Positions 42,825 to 51,393 of a stretch of 64,000 bases of DNA are shown in pieces. A program made the position numbers and the translations under genes. The stretch comes from Actinoplanes sp. N902-109. Its GTDB lineage: Bacteria > Actinomycetota > Actinomycetes > Mycobacteriales > Micromonosporaceae. The stretch spans positions 8,123,501 through 8,187,500 of the forward strand of contig NC_021191.1 in the NCBI RefSeq assembly GCF_000389965.1. The letters run 5' to 3'. How positions within the stretch are numbered: the stretch's first letter is position 1; each line of letters opens with the position of its first letter. The notes under the pieces are model-generated. The model searched no databases. It was given only the letters and a program-made list of their open reading frames with translations, and had not been told where the DNA came from.

Positions 42825-43672
42825 GGCGCGCCGTCGTTCGGCGCGGGCGTGACGTTGGCGGCGAGGTAACGCCGCGAGGCGGTGTAGGCGCGGCTGATCC
42901 GGCGACCGGCCGCGGCCATGTCGCGATAGGCCCAGGGCGAGTCGTCCCGGCTCTCGCCGCCCCCGGTGGGGAGAACGTGCACCCGCACATCGTCGGGCAG
43001 CGACGCGAGGTCGCGGGCGAACCGGTGCCGCCGGGCGATCTCGAACGCGACCTGCGCCACCTCCCAGGGCCGCCGGGGCACCGAGAGCGGGCGCTCGATC
43101 CGGCCGACCTGGAGCACGAAGATGAGCTTGGCGCCGAGCCGCACGGCCTCGCCGACCGGGATCGAGTTGACGATGCCGCCGTCCACGTAGTGCTCACCGT
43201 CGATCTCCATCGGCGGCAGCAGCCCCGGGACGGACGAGGAGGCCAGCACCGCGTCCACCAGCGGGCCGCTGTCGAACCAGTGCTCGGCGGCCCGCTCGAT
43301 GCTGGCAGCGCAGCACCGGAACGGCACCTTGAGGTCACCGAACGTCACGTCGTCGCCCAGCTCGGAGGTGAGCAGGCGACGCAGTGGCAGTGGCGAGTGC
43401 AGATGGGTGCGCGCGGCGAACCGGCGGACCTGGCGGGCGATGCTGTCGCCGTACACCTCGGCGGCCTCGGGCGACGACCAGAGCCGGACCAGCCGCTCGG
43501 TGACCGCCTCGCTGGGATCGGCGGCGACGAGCACGCCGTTCACCGCGCCGATCGACGTGCCGACGACGTGATCGGGCCGGTAGCCCGCGCGGAACAGCGC
43601 ACGCAGCATGCCGACCTGGACGGCGCCGAGGACACCGCCGCCGCCGAGCACGAACGCGACGGGGCTCTGCAT
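42821..43672 (-). CDS. Patatin-like phospholipase
   Basis: A 283-residue lipid acyl hydrolase. The oxyanion-hole glycine run VLGGGGVLGAVQVG is near residues 8-21, the nucleophile Ser40 is in GTSIG, and the catalytic Asp164 is in VDGGIV, giving the Ser-Asp dyad. There is no signal peptide, so it is cytosolic or peripheral. It is the first gene of a pair with the PlsC-like acyltransferase. Substrate is probably a glycerolipid; RssA-like regulatory members are the alternative. Confidence 0.88.
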   Translation of the reverse strand: MQSPVAFVLGGGGVLGAVQVGMLRALFRAGYRPDHVVGTSIGAVNGVLVAADPSEAVTERLVRLWSSPEAAEVYGDSIARQVRRFAARTHLHSPLPLRRLLTSELGDDVTFGDLKVPFRCCAASIERAAEHWFDSGPLVDAVLASSSVPGLLPPMEIDGEHYVDGGIVNSIPVGEAVRLGAKLIFVLQVGRIERPLSVPRRPWEVAQVAFEIARRHRFARDLASLPDDVRVHVLPTGGGESRDDSPWAYRDMAAAGRRISRAYTASRRYLAANVTPAPNDGAP

Positions 43673-43691
43673 GTCTGCATCGTTTCACGGC

Positions 43692-43721
43692 GTACGGCCC
43701 GGCGCTGCCGCCGGGCCGTAC
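43692..43721 (-). terminator. Terminator after the third chitinase gene
   Basis: Perfect 13-bp arms GTACGGCCCGGCG and CGCCGGGCCGTAC with a CTGC loop, 8 bp after the stop codon. Confidence 0.85.
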
Positions 43722-43729
43722 CGGATTGA

Positions 43730-45118
43730 TCAGCCGAGACCGTTGAGGAACGGCTCGTGCGCGTTCCGGAACTCCCAGCTGTTGAACTTGTCCCAGTTGA
43801 TCGACCAGGTCATCAGCCCGCGGAAGTTGGGATTGGTGCCGCTGCGCACCGTGTAGCCGCCGCAGTTGGTGTTCTTCACCAGGCACGTCACGGCCTGCTG
43901 GACGACGCTGGGAGCGACGTAGCCGTTGCCCGCGTTGACCGATGCCGGAGTGCCGAACCCGACCTGGTCCTCGCGCAGGGCCGGGAACATGGCGGCGGTG
44001 TTGCCCGCCACCGGGAAGCCGGTGAGCAGCATGTCGGTCATGGCGATGTGGAAGTCGGCGCCGCCCATGCTGTGGTACTGGTTGTCCAGGCCCATGATCG
44101 AGCCGCTGTTGTAGTCCTGCACGTGCAGCACGGTGAGGTCGTTGCGCAGGGCGTAGATGACCGGCAGGTACGAGCCCGCGCGCGGGTCCTGGCCACCCCA
44201 CGGGCCCGAGCCGTAGTACTGGTAGCCCAGCTGGACGAAGAACGTCTCGGGCGCCATCGTCAGCACGAAACCGGCACCGTAGCGGGCCTTCAACGTCTTC
44301 AACGCCGAGATCAGGTTGACGATCACCGGGGTCGTCGGGTTCTTGAAATCGGTGTCGCCGGTGTTCAGGGTCAGCGAGTGGCCCTCGAAGTCGACGTCGA
44401 CGCCGTCCAGGCCGTACTTGTCGATGATCGCGCTGACCGACGAGACGAAGGTGTCCCGGGCCTGCGTGGTGGTGAGCTGGACCTGGCCGTTGGCGCCGCC
44501 GATGGACAGCAGCACCTTCTTGCCGGCCGCCCGCTTGGCCCTGATCGCCGCGATGAACTCGGCTTCGGACTCCACGCCGGGGCACTCGCTGGCCGGGCAG
44601 AGCGTGAAGCGGATGTCACCGGAGGTCGCCGAGGTCGGTTCGCCGAACGCGAGGTTGATGATGTCCCAGTCGGCCGGCACGTCCGCCATCCGCAGGTATC
44701 CCGAGCCGTTCAGGAAGCTCGCGTGCAGGTAGCCGATGAGGGCGTGCTTGGGCAGCCCACCAACCGGCGGCGGGGTGGTCGGCGGCGGGGTCGTGGGCGG
44801 TGGGGTGGTCGGCGGCGGCGTTGTGGTGGGCGGGGTGGTCGTCGGCGGCGTGGTCGGGGTGGTGCCGCCGCCACAGGCGCCGTTGTCGGTCCACACGTCC
44901 CACTGCCCGCTGTGCGTGGCCGGACTCTCGTTCTGCGTCCACCACTTGGCGGTGTAGTTGTGGCTGTTCTGCGACGCCGTCGCGCCGCCGGTGTAGACAG
45001 CGGTGGCACTCCACGCCGGGGAACACGCGACAGCCGCGCTCGCGGAGGAAGCCAGCCAGACGGCGGAACTGGAAGCCGCGACAACGGCGGCCAGGGAGAG
45101 GATCAGTGATCGGCGCAT
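43730..45118 (-). CDS. Secreted CBM5/12-GH18 chitinase
   Basis: A 462-residue secreted chitinase. Signal peptide 1-29 (ASA), CBM5/12 about 32-84 with the same NYTAKWWTQNE block as the other two, a long repetitive Thr/Pro linker (88-119), then a GH18 barrel with LDGVDVDFEG: Asp238, Asp241, Asp243 and catalytic Glu245. The LSIGG region and MTWSINWD also match. It resembles ChiD-type exochitinases in length and pattern. A 98-bp stretch of its binding-module DNA (44877-44974) is identical to that of the chitinase at 23.8 kb. Its promoter overlaps the end of the upstream ATPase gene. Confidence 0.93.
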   Translation of the reverse strand: MRRSLILSLAAVVAASSSAVWLASSASAAVACSPAWSATAVYTGGATASQNSHNYTAKWWTQNESPATHSGQWDVWTDNGACGGGTTPTTPPTTTPPTTTPPPTTPPPTTPPPTTPPPVGGLPKHALIGYLHASFLNGSGYLRMADVPADWDIINLAFGEPTSATSGDIRFTLCPASECPGVESEAEFIAAIRAKRAAGKKVLLSIGGANGQVQLTTTQARDTFVSSVSAIIDKYGLDGVDVDFEGHSLTLNTGDTDFKNPTTPVIVNLISALKTLKARYGAGFVLTMAPETFFVQLGYQYYGSGPWGGQDPRAGSYLPVIYALRNDLTVLHVQDYNSGSIMGLDNQYHSMGGADFHIAMTDMLLTGFPVAGNTAAMFPALREDQVGFGTPASVNAGNGYVAPSVVQQAVTCLVKNTNCGGYTVRSGTNPNFRGLMTWSINWDKFNSWEFRNAHEPFLNGLG

Positions 45119-45151
45119 GGGGGAATGGCCTCCACGTACATAGATGGATGG

Positions 45152-45173
45152 CCAATTATTAGGACTGTTAACT
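45152..45173 (-). promoter_or_regulatory. Shared chitinase promoter element
   Basis: A 22-bp block matching 26319-26340 with one mismatch, containing TAATAAT and AGTTAACA on the minus strand, 34 bp before the start codon. It overlaps the last codons and stop of the ATPase gene (stop at 45168). Confidence 0.65.
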
Positions 45174-46325
45174 TATTCTGTCCAGAGTCTCGCCGAATCT
45201 GATCCGATTGCCGTCGCCGTTGAAGAGCAGCAGGTCACCCGGGTCCAGCCCGGCGGTCAGCTCGCTGCCGGGGGCGGCATGGCCGGGCACCCGTACGGCG
45301 ATGTGCGCGCTGGGTGCCGGCCGGTCGAGCCCGGTGTACGCCGGCGCGGCGCCCACCTCCACCCGGGCGACCACCTCCGGGCCCAGGTGTTCGGTCGACA
45401 CCACGGTGCCGGTCAGCGAGGCTGCGTGCGTACCGTCGAACAGAGACAGCGCCCGCAGCCCGACCGTGACGCGGGCATTGGCGTAGGTCGTCGGCAGGCG
45501 GACCTGGGACGGCAGGGGCAGCACCCGCGAACCCAGATCGATCAGCACCCCGCTCGCGGTCAGCTGCACCGCCCCGGCCAGCAGCGCGGTGAACGGCGCA
45601 CCCAGGAAAGCCGCCACGAAGACGGTCTCCGGATCGGCGTAGACCTCGGCGGGTGCACCGATCTGCTCGACCATGCCGGCCCGCAGCAACACCACCCGGT
45701 CGGCCATGCCCATCGCCTCGGCCCGGTCATGCGTCACGTAGATCGTGGTGACCCCCAGCTTGCGCGTCACCGCCACGATCTCGCCGCGCAGCGCCGCCCG
45801 GGACCCGGCATCGACATTCGACAGCGGCTCGTCGAGCAGCAGGACCGGCGGATGCCGCACCAGCGCCCGGGCCAGGGCCACCCGCTGGCGCTGACCGCCG
45901 GACAGATGCTCCGGATAGCGGCCCAGCAGGTCCGCCACGCCGACATGCCGGGCGGTCTCGGCGACCTGCTCGGCGATCCGGTCCGACGGCACCGAGCTGA
46001 CCCGCAGCGGGAAGCCGATGTTCTGCGCCACCGTGAGATGCGGGTACAGCGCATACACCTGGGTGACCATGGCGACCGGCGGCACCCCGGCCGAGCCGAC
46101 CGGCACGCCGTCGAAGTACACCGAGCCCTCGGTGGGCTCGTCGAGACCCGCGATCAGCCGCAGCAGCGTCGACTTGCCGCAGCCGGTCGGGCCGAGCAGC
46201 GCGACGAACTCGCCCGAGGCCACATCGAGGTCCACCCCTTGCACGGCCGTCGTGGCGGCACCGTTGTCGTCGTCGAAGATCTTCGTGAGGGCCCGGGCCG
46301 TGACAGCGACCATGCCGTCCATCAT
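45168..46325 (-). CDS. Orphan sugar-ABC-transporter ATPase, UgpC/MsiK type
   Basis: A 385-residue ATPase with Walker A GPTGCGKST, Q loop in MVTQVYALYPHLTV, signature LSGGQRQRVALARAL, Walker B LLLDEPLSNVD and switch His in THDRAEAM, followed by a C-terminal TOBE/MalK-type regulatory domain (about 245-385). The Q loop reads TQVYALYPH where relatives usually have FQSYALYPH. No permease or binding protein is adjacent, as for MsiK, which energises several sugar importers in streptomycetes. ATG 46325, 46322 or 46313 are all possible starts; none has a strong ribosome site. The adjacency to a chitinase may be meaningful. Confidence 0.85.
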   Translation of the reverse strand: MMDGMVAVTARALTKIFDDDNGAATTAVQGVDLDVASGEFVALLGPTGCGKSTLLRLIAGLDEPTEGSVYFDGVPVGSAGVPPVAMVTQVYALYPHLTVAQNIGFPLRVSSVPSDRIAEQVAETARHVGVADLLGRYPEHLSGGQRQRVALARALVRHPPVLLLDEPLSNVDAGSRAALRGEIVAVTRKLGVTTIYVTHDRAEAMGMADRVVLLRAGMVEQIGAPAEVYADPETVFVAAFLGAPFTALLAGAVQLTASGVLIDLGSRVLPLPSQVRLPTTYANARVTVGLRALSLFDGTHAASLTGTVVSTEHLGPEVVARVEVGAAPAYTGLDRPAPSAHIAVRVPGHAAPGSELTAGLDPGDLLLFNGDGNRIRFGETLDRIS

Positions 46326-46351
46326 GGGCGTAGACGAAGATCAATGCCAGG

Positions 46352-49300
46352 TCATGGGGCAGATGGTGAGGGTGCCGCCGCCGACGCGGTGGCTTCCGGC
46401 GAGGACGGGTCCGGGGCGGGCGGCGGCGTGGTCGTAGGCCGGGTCGACGGCGGTGTGGTGGTCGGCCGGGCCGTGGTGGGCCGGGGCGACGGCGGACGGA
46501 ACGTCGGCCGGTTCGTGGTGGGCCGCGGCGAGTCCGGCTGCTCGGTCCGGTCCGGGTCCGAGGTGGGCCGCGGGGCGGTCGTCGTGCCGGTCGGCACGGG
46601 CAGCACCGGCGGCGCCGACGTCGGGGCGGAGGACGGAACCCGCGACGGCGACGGCGCCGGAACGGCCGGCGACGACGGCGCGGGCCCATCGCTGGGCTCG
46701 GCCGCCGGGGGTTCCACCGGCACGCCGTCCCCGCAGGTCAGCGTCTTCGCGCCGGCCATCACCACGGTGCCGGCCACGTACACCCGGCCGGTGGCCACGG
46801 TGACCGCGGCGGAGTCGACGGCGTACCAGGCCGCCCCGTCGTTGGTCACGGCGTCGGAGGCGCGGGCCACGGTGAGGGTCAGCGCCTCGTACGCGCCACT
46901 GGTGCTGCCGGTGTCGGCCAGCACCCGGCCGCTGCGCACGGTGAGCAGGCCGTGCGGGGTCTGCTCACGACCCGTACCGATGCCGAGCTCGCCCAGGTCG
47001 ACCTGCGACCCGCCGCACAGCAGGACGACCGCGCCACCCGGGAAGGTCAGCCGCCCGGTCGCGCCGGCCGGGACCGTCAGGCTCGCGCCCGGCTCGACAT
47101 ACCGGCGGTCACCGTCGGCGATCCGCGCGGTGGCGCCCCGGACGGTCGTCGTCAGCGCGCCCTCGTCCGAGGTGAGCAGCGCCCGGTTGGCCGGCATCTC
47201 GGCCCAGGCCGGGCCGGGCACGAAGCTGACCGCGGTGACCAGCAGCCCGGTCAGGGTCAGCAGCAGCACGAGCAGCCACATGCGACGCTCGAACCGGCGG
47301 TCGGCGTCGTCGCCGGTGCCCTCGGGCGGTCCCGGCGGCGCCGCGAGCGGCGGATACACCCCGCCGGTGCCGGCGCCCGGCCCGCCCGGCACATGGTTGG
47401 GGTCACCGACCAGCGGCGGCAAGTCGGAGGCGTCCGGGATCACCCACAGGCGGGTCGGGGTCCGGGTCTGCGCCACGGTGCCCGGGCTGCCGTCGCCGAC
47501 CGGGCCGATCAGGGTGCCCCGGCGCAGCTCGACGCCGTCGGGCATGGCGATCACGCCGGACTCGACGACCACCGCGTGGGTCGGCCCGGGCAGGTCGACC
47601 GGCGCGCCCGGCTCGAGGTCGAGCGGATGCGCGGAGGCGATCAGGGCGAGCCGTTCGTCCCCGGCCAGCCCGCTCAGCGCGGGGGTGTCGGCGAACAAGG
47701 CCTCGGCCTCGGCCCGCTCCCCCGGCGGCGGCCCGGGCAGCGGCCCGATCACGCTCGCGACGGTCGCGGTCGGCACGGCCAGCAGCGTCGTCCCGGCGGT
47801 GTGCCAGTCCAGCGCGGTGGACCGGCCGGTCAGCGCGTTGGCCAGCCCGACCACCCCGCCCGCGCCGACGTGGTGGCGGATCGTGCCGCCCGGGTCGCCG
47901 GGTTTGCGGGCCTGCATGGCCCCGTCGACCACCACGTACACGGCCTGCTGGGTGCTGCCGGCGGTGACCATCTGGGTGCCCGGGGACGGACGCATCCAGC
48001 GCGCCCGGGCGGCCAGGTCGGCCAGCGCCGGCTCGGCCAGGCCACCCAGGTCGGAGTTGCGCAGGGCGGCGAGCCGGCGCGGTGCGTCCTCCTCGCGGCG
48101 CTTCTCGGCGGCCTTGAGCCGGGACCGCCGCCACCATCGCGCAACCCGTGCGCCGGCGAGACAGACGAGCGGCGCGCCGAGGCCCAGCAGCACGAGCAGG
48201 AGCAGGAGTTTGCCGCCGAAGCCGTCGTGCCACAGCCCGGTGGCCAGCCCGGTCAGCCGGTCGGACCAGAGGCGCCAGGCCACGTCGACGGCCACGAGGA
48301 CCCACAGGACGGCCAGTACGCCGTACAGGGCGACGAGCTTGCCCTCCCGGTCGAGGGCGCGCCAGGCCGGGCCGCGACCCCGCAGGCGTGCGGACAGCCA
48401 CGCCAGGCCGCGGCCGCGCAGACCGGGGATCTCCAGCCAGTCCATCAACAGGTAGCTGCCGTCGAGGGCGAGGAACGGGTTCAGGTTGAACAACACGTTG
48501 AGGTACCACAGGAAGGCCAGCTTGAAGGCCAGCGGACCGAGCGCGGGCACCGCCAGCCCGACCAGCTGGATCGTGCCGGCCAGCACCAGCGCGGTGGCCG
48601 GGCCGGACGCGGTGACCAGCAACCGGGCCCGGCGCCCGGCCATCCAGGCATCCGTGGTGTCGACGAAGAACGACGGGATCCCGTACGCCAGCGAGAAGCC
48701 CGCCACCGGCACCTCCCGGCCGGCGTGCTTGACCGCCATGGCGTGCCCGAGCTCGTGGCAGGCCACGGCCACCACGTTGAGCAGCAACAGCACCACGGCA
48801 CCGAGCAGATAGGACCCGTTGGTCAGGAAGACCGACTGGCTGCCCCGCCACCAGGTGGCGCCGAACAGCCCGATGCCGGTCACCGCGAACACGGCCAGCA
48901 CGATCGCGGCGGCCCGGCCGAAGAAGAACCGCCCACCGGCGCGATGGAGCGTGGTCATCAACCGATCGGCGGCGAAGACGAGCGAGCGGCGGCCCGTGGC
49001 GCCCGGCGCGGCCGGCAGGGCGGCCCGCTGCTGGTCATGGGCCGGGCGGAAGGCCTCCAGCGGGAGGTCGTCGAGCATCCGGTTGGCGGCGAGGTCGGCC
49101 ACCACCCGGCGGACCTGGTCCGGGGAGAGCCGACCGGCGAGCCGGGCGAACTCGGCGACCAGCCGGGCCACCGTGTTGCCGCCGTCCATCATCAGCGCGA
49201 GCTGCCACTCCTCGGGGGTCAGCCGCAGGTAGCAGGCGCGACCGCCGTCGTCCGGCGAGCGCAGCATCACGTACGCCGTGCCGCGCGCGCTGGTCAGCCC

Positions 49301-49462
49301 GACCGCCTCGATCCCGGCGCGCAGCACCGGGCGGGCCCGCGCCGGGTTGAGCCGGTCGACCACGGCACCCCACAGCTCGGGGTCGGCGGGTCCGAGCGGT
49401 TCGCCCGGCGCACGTCCGGCCAGCGCATCCCAGACACTCATCCGGGTATCGACGTAGGTCAC
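46352..49462 (-). CDS. Multidomain membrane protein: PqqD-like, M50 metallopeptidase, cNMP-binding-like, FecR-like
   Basis: A 1036-residue protein. Order: a PqqD-like region (about 55-133: AYVMLRSPDDGGRACYLRLT ...), membrane helices with the M50 zinc motif HELGH (His236, Glu237, His240) and the distal NLNPFLALDGSYLLMD motif supplying an Asp, then soluble cyclic-nucleotide-binding-like barrels (about 480-690), another membrane helix (about 735-755), a FecR-like extracytoplasmic beta domain (about 765-930) and a Pro/Thr/Ser-rich tail. The GTG at 49462 is preceded by GGAAGG. PqqD-M50 combinations elsewhere process or export peptides; no precursor peptide is apparent here. Function is unknown. 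Confidence 0.75.
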   Translation of the reverse strand: MTYVDTRMSVWDALAGRAPGEPLGPADPELWGAVVDRLNPARARPVLRAGIEAVGLTSARGTAYVMLRSPDDGGRACYLRLTPEEWQLALMMDGGNTVARLVAEFARLAGRLSPDQVRRVVADLAANRMLDDLPLEAFRPAHDQQRAALPAAPGATGRRSLVFAADRLMTTLHRAGGRFFFGRAAAIVLAVFAVTGIGLFGATWWRGSQSVFLTNGSYLLGAVVLLLLNVVAVACHELGHAMAVKHAGREVPVAGFSLAYGIPSFFVDTTDAWMAGRRARLLVTASGPATALVLAGTIQLVGLAVPALGPLAFKLAFLWYLNVLFNLNPFLALDGSYLLMDWLEIPGLRGRGLAWLSARLRGRGPAWRALDREGKLVALYGVLAVLWVLVAVDVAWRLWSDRLTGLATGLWHDGFGGKLLLLLVLLGLGAPLVCLAGARVARWWRRSRLKAAEKRREEDAPRRLAALRNSDLGGLAEPALADLAARARWMRPSPGTQMVTAGSTQQAVYVVVDGAMQARKPGDPGGTIRHHVGAGGVVGLANALTGRSTALDWHTAGTTLLAVPTATVASVIGPLPGPPPGERAEAEALFADTPALSGLAGDERLALIASAHPLDLEPGAPVDLPGPTHAVVVESGVIAMPDGVELRRGTLIGPVGDGSPGTVAQTRTPTRLWVIPDASDLPPLVGDPNHVPGGPGAGTGGVYPPLAAPPGPPEGTGDDADRRFERRMWLLVLLLTLTGLLVTAVSFVPGPAWAEMPANRALLTSDEGALTTTVRGATARIADGDRRYVEPGASLTVPAGATGRLTFPGGAVVLLCGGSQVDLGELGIGTGREQTPHGLLTVRSGRVLADTGSTSGAYEALTLTVARASDAVTNDGAAWYAVDSAAVTVATGRVYVAGTVVMAGAKTLTCGDGVPVEPPAAEPSDGPAPSSPAVPAPSPSRVPSSAPTSAPPVLPVPTGTTTAPRPTSDPDRTEQPDSPRPTTNRPTFRPPSPRPTTARPTTTPPSTRPTTTPPPAPDPSSPEATASAAAPSPSAP

Positions 49463-49578
49463 TCGGGTCGGCCTTCCACTCCGCTATGGCGAATGGAGAC
49501 TAGGCGGTCGCGCTGGGTTTAGGCGAGCCCCCGTTTCGGCGCTCGCCAGCTGATATCCCGCAGAGTGGACATAACGGT

Positions 49579-49625
49579 GCGGTGGGTGGCTCGGACCGAC
49601 CCCCTCGGTCCTTGCCACCCACCGC
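49579..49625 (-). terminator. Long two-stage hairpin between htrA and the M50 gene
   Basis: Outer perfect 12-bp arms GCGGTGGGTGGC/GCCACCCACCGC enclose an inner perfect 7-bp stem GGACCGA/TCGGTCC. It starts 49 bp beyond the htrA stop on the minus strand and should isolate the M50 gene from htrA transcription. Confidence 0.8.
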
Positions 49626-49674
49626 ATCTGGGAGGTGGTGCCGCCTGATGGCCCAGGCGGCACCCGAGGTTCGC

Positions 49675-51312
49675 TCAGGAGGCCTCGGCGAGCGTCGCGC
49701 TGACCGTCTGCTGCTGGCCGTTGCGGGTGAACACGACGGATACCTTGTCGCCCACCTTGGCCTGCTGGATGATCGCGACCAGGTCGTCGGAGTCGTTGAC
49801 CGCCTTGCCGTTCACCGACTTGATGACGTCGCCCCGCTCCAGGCCGGCCTTGGCCGCCGCGCTGTTCGGGCTGACCGTGCTGACCTGGGCGCCGCCGCCC
49901 TCGGCCTCGGCCACGCTGACGCCGAGCGCCGGGTGGCTGACCTTCTGACCGTTCATCAGCGCGGTGACGACGGTCTTGACCTTGTCGCTCGGGATCGCGA
50001 AGCCCAGGCCGATGTTGCCGGTGCTCTGGCCCGATGTGGCGATCGCCGAGTTGATACCGATGACCTGCCCGTTGGTGTTGACCAGCGCGCCACCGGAGTT
50101 GCCCGGGTTGATCGGGGCGTCGGTCTGCAGCAGGCCGGACATCGACGTGGTGCCGGACGACTGCTGCTGTTGCTGCTGCTGGCCGCCGAACGGGTTGTTA
50201 GGCGTCTGCTGCTGCTGTTGCTGCTCGTCCTCGCTGCTGGACTGGATGGTGCGGTCCTTGGCGCTGATGATGCCCTCGGTGACCGATCCTTCCAGGCCGA
50301 GCGGGCTGCCCAGGGCGAGCACGGTGTCGCCGACCTGCATGTTGGCGCTGGAACCGAGGGTGGCCGGCTTGAGGTCGCTGACCCCGCTCACCTTGACCAC
50401 GGCGAGGTCGGTGCGCGGGTCGGTGCCGGTGATGGTGCCGGAGACCTTCTTGCCGTCGGCGAAGATGACCGTCACGGTGTTGCCCTGCGCGGTGGCCACC
50501 ACGTGGTTGTTGGTGACGATGTAGCCGTTGGTGTCGAGCACGACGCCGGAACCCTCGCCGCTCTCGGTGGTGATCGACACGACGCTGTCCTTGACCGCCG
50601 AGACGATCTGGGCCAGCGACGAGCGGTCCACCACCCGGGTGACCGAGGAGTCGGCGACCTGTACGGACCCGGAGCTGCCGTTGTCATCGAACGCCAGCGC
50701 GGTCGCGGCACCGACGCCACCGGCGCCGAGGGCGATCAGCACGGCGACCGCGCCGGTGACCAGGACGCGCCGGCTGCGGGCCTTCCTCGCCGGGTCCTGC
50801 TGCTCGGTGCCCACCGAGGTGGCCCAGATCGGGGCGTCGCCGTGGGTGGCGCCGTTCCACTGGCCTTGCTCGCCGTACTGGCCGCCGTCGATGGCCGGCT
50901 GGGCGGAGGTCTGGGCGTACTGGTGCTGCTGGGCGTACTGGGACTGCTGCCCGTACTGGGGCTGCTGGGCGTACTGCTGCTGGCCCGGGTAGCCGTTCCA
51001 CTGCTGCTGCTGGCCGTGCCACTGCTGGCCGTACTGGGGCTGTTGGCCGTACTGGGGCTGCTGGCCACCGCGCTGCCACGGCGACCCGAGCCACTGTCCC
51101 GGCTGGTGCTGCGGGGCCGGCGGTGGGAGCTGCTGCGCGCCGGGCTGGGCGGGCGGCTGCGGCGGGGCCTCGTAGGCCGCCTGCTGCACCGTGGTGTCGG
51201 ACGTTCCCCGCTCCGGGCTGCTGCTCGCGAGGGAGGCGTCCGCGGGCCGGTGCGACTGCTCCTCGAGCGAGGAGTCCTCGTGCCGCTGCGGGTTGGTCTC
51301 GTGGTCGTTCAT
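49675..51312 (-). CDS. htrA: HtrA/DegP-like membrane serine protease with PDZ domain
   Basis: A 545-residue envelope quality-control protease. A long cytoplasmic Gln/Pro/Tyr-rich region (1-180, with repeated QPQYGQ units) precedes one membrane helix (VLVTGAVAVLIALGAGGVGAA), then a trypsin-like domain with His in VTNNHVV, Asp in DPRTDLAVV and Ser in GNSGGALV, and a C-terminal PDZ domain (SPNSAAAKAGLERGDVI). An unusual poly-Gln loop (SEDEQQQQQQ ... GGQQQQQQQSSG) interrupts the protease domain before the catalytic serine. It lies 81 bp after the sensor-kinase gene; the order regulator-kinase-protease matches MprA-MprB-PepD of mycobacteria. It has its own upstream copy of a shared 17-bp motif. 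Confidence 0.92.
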   Translation of the reverse strand: MNDHETNPQRHEDSSLEEQSHRPADASLASSSPERGTSDTTVQQAAYEAPPQPPAQPGAQQLPPPAPQHQPGQWLGSPWQRGGQQPQYGQQPQYGQQWHGQQQQWNGYPGQQQYAQQPQYGQQSQYAQQHQYAQTSAQPAIDGGQYGEQGQWNGATHGDAPIWATSVGTEQQDPARKARSRRVLVTGAVAVLIALGAGGVGAATALAFDDNGSSGSVQVADSSVTRVVDRSSLAQIVSAVKDSVVSITTESGEGSGVVLDTNGYIVTNNHVVATAQGNTVTVIFADGKKVSGTITGTDPRTDLAVVKVSGVSDLKPATLGSSANMQVGDTVLALGSPLGLEGSVTEGIISAKDRTIQSSSEDEQQQQQQTPNNPFGGQQQQQQQSSGTTSMSGLLQTDAPINPGNSGGALVNTNGQVIGINSAIATSGQSTGNIGLGFAIPSDKVKTVVTALMNGQKVSHPALGVSVAEAEGGGAQVSTVSPNSAAAKAGLERGDVIKSVNGKAVNDSDDLVAIIQQAKVGDKVSVVFTRNGQQQTVSATLAEAS

Positions 51313-51357
51313 GGGGACAACATTGCCCCCGACCGCTCCGACTGACCTGTGTTGCCC

Positions 51358-51375
51358 CTGAAGGTTTTCTGTGAA
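51358..51375 (-). promoter_or_regulatory. Candidate response-regulator box upstream of htrA
   Basis: CTGAAGGTTTTCTGTGAA (plus-strand reading) ends the gap between the kinase and htrA genes, with its edge 46 bp from the htrA start. It matches 53727-53743 upstream of the response regulator at 16 of 17 positions, in the same orientation and at the same distance. Confidence 0.65.
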
Positions 51376-51393
51376 TGGCGACTGCCCGGAAAG

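Noticed and set aside
44760..44870. Repeats resembling a CRISPR or minisatellite
   Set aside because: They are Thr/Pro linker codons of the chitinase; there are no unique spacers and the repeats are in frame.
45144..48455. A 1103-codon open frame on the plus strand
   Set aside because: Antisense to the ATPase and M50 genes, which have clear motifs; its Ser/Pro/Arg-rich translation has no recognisable domain.
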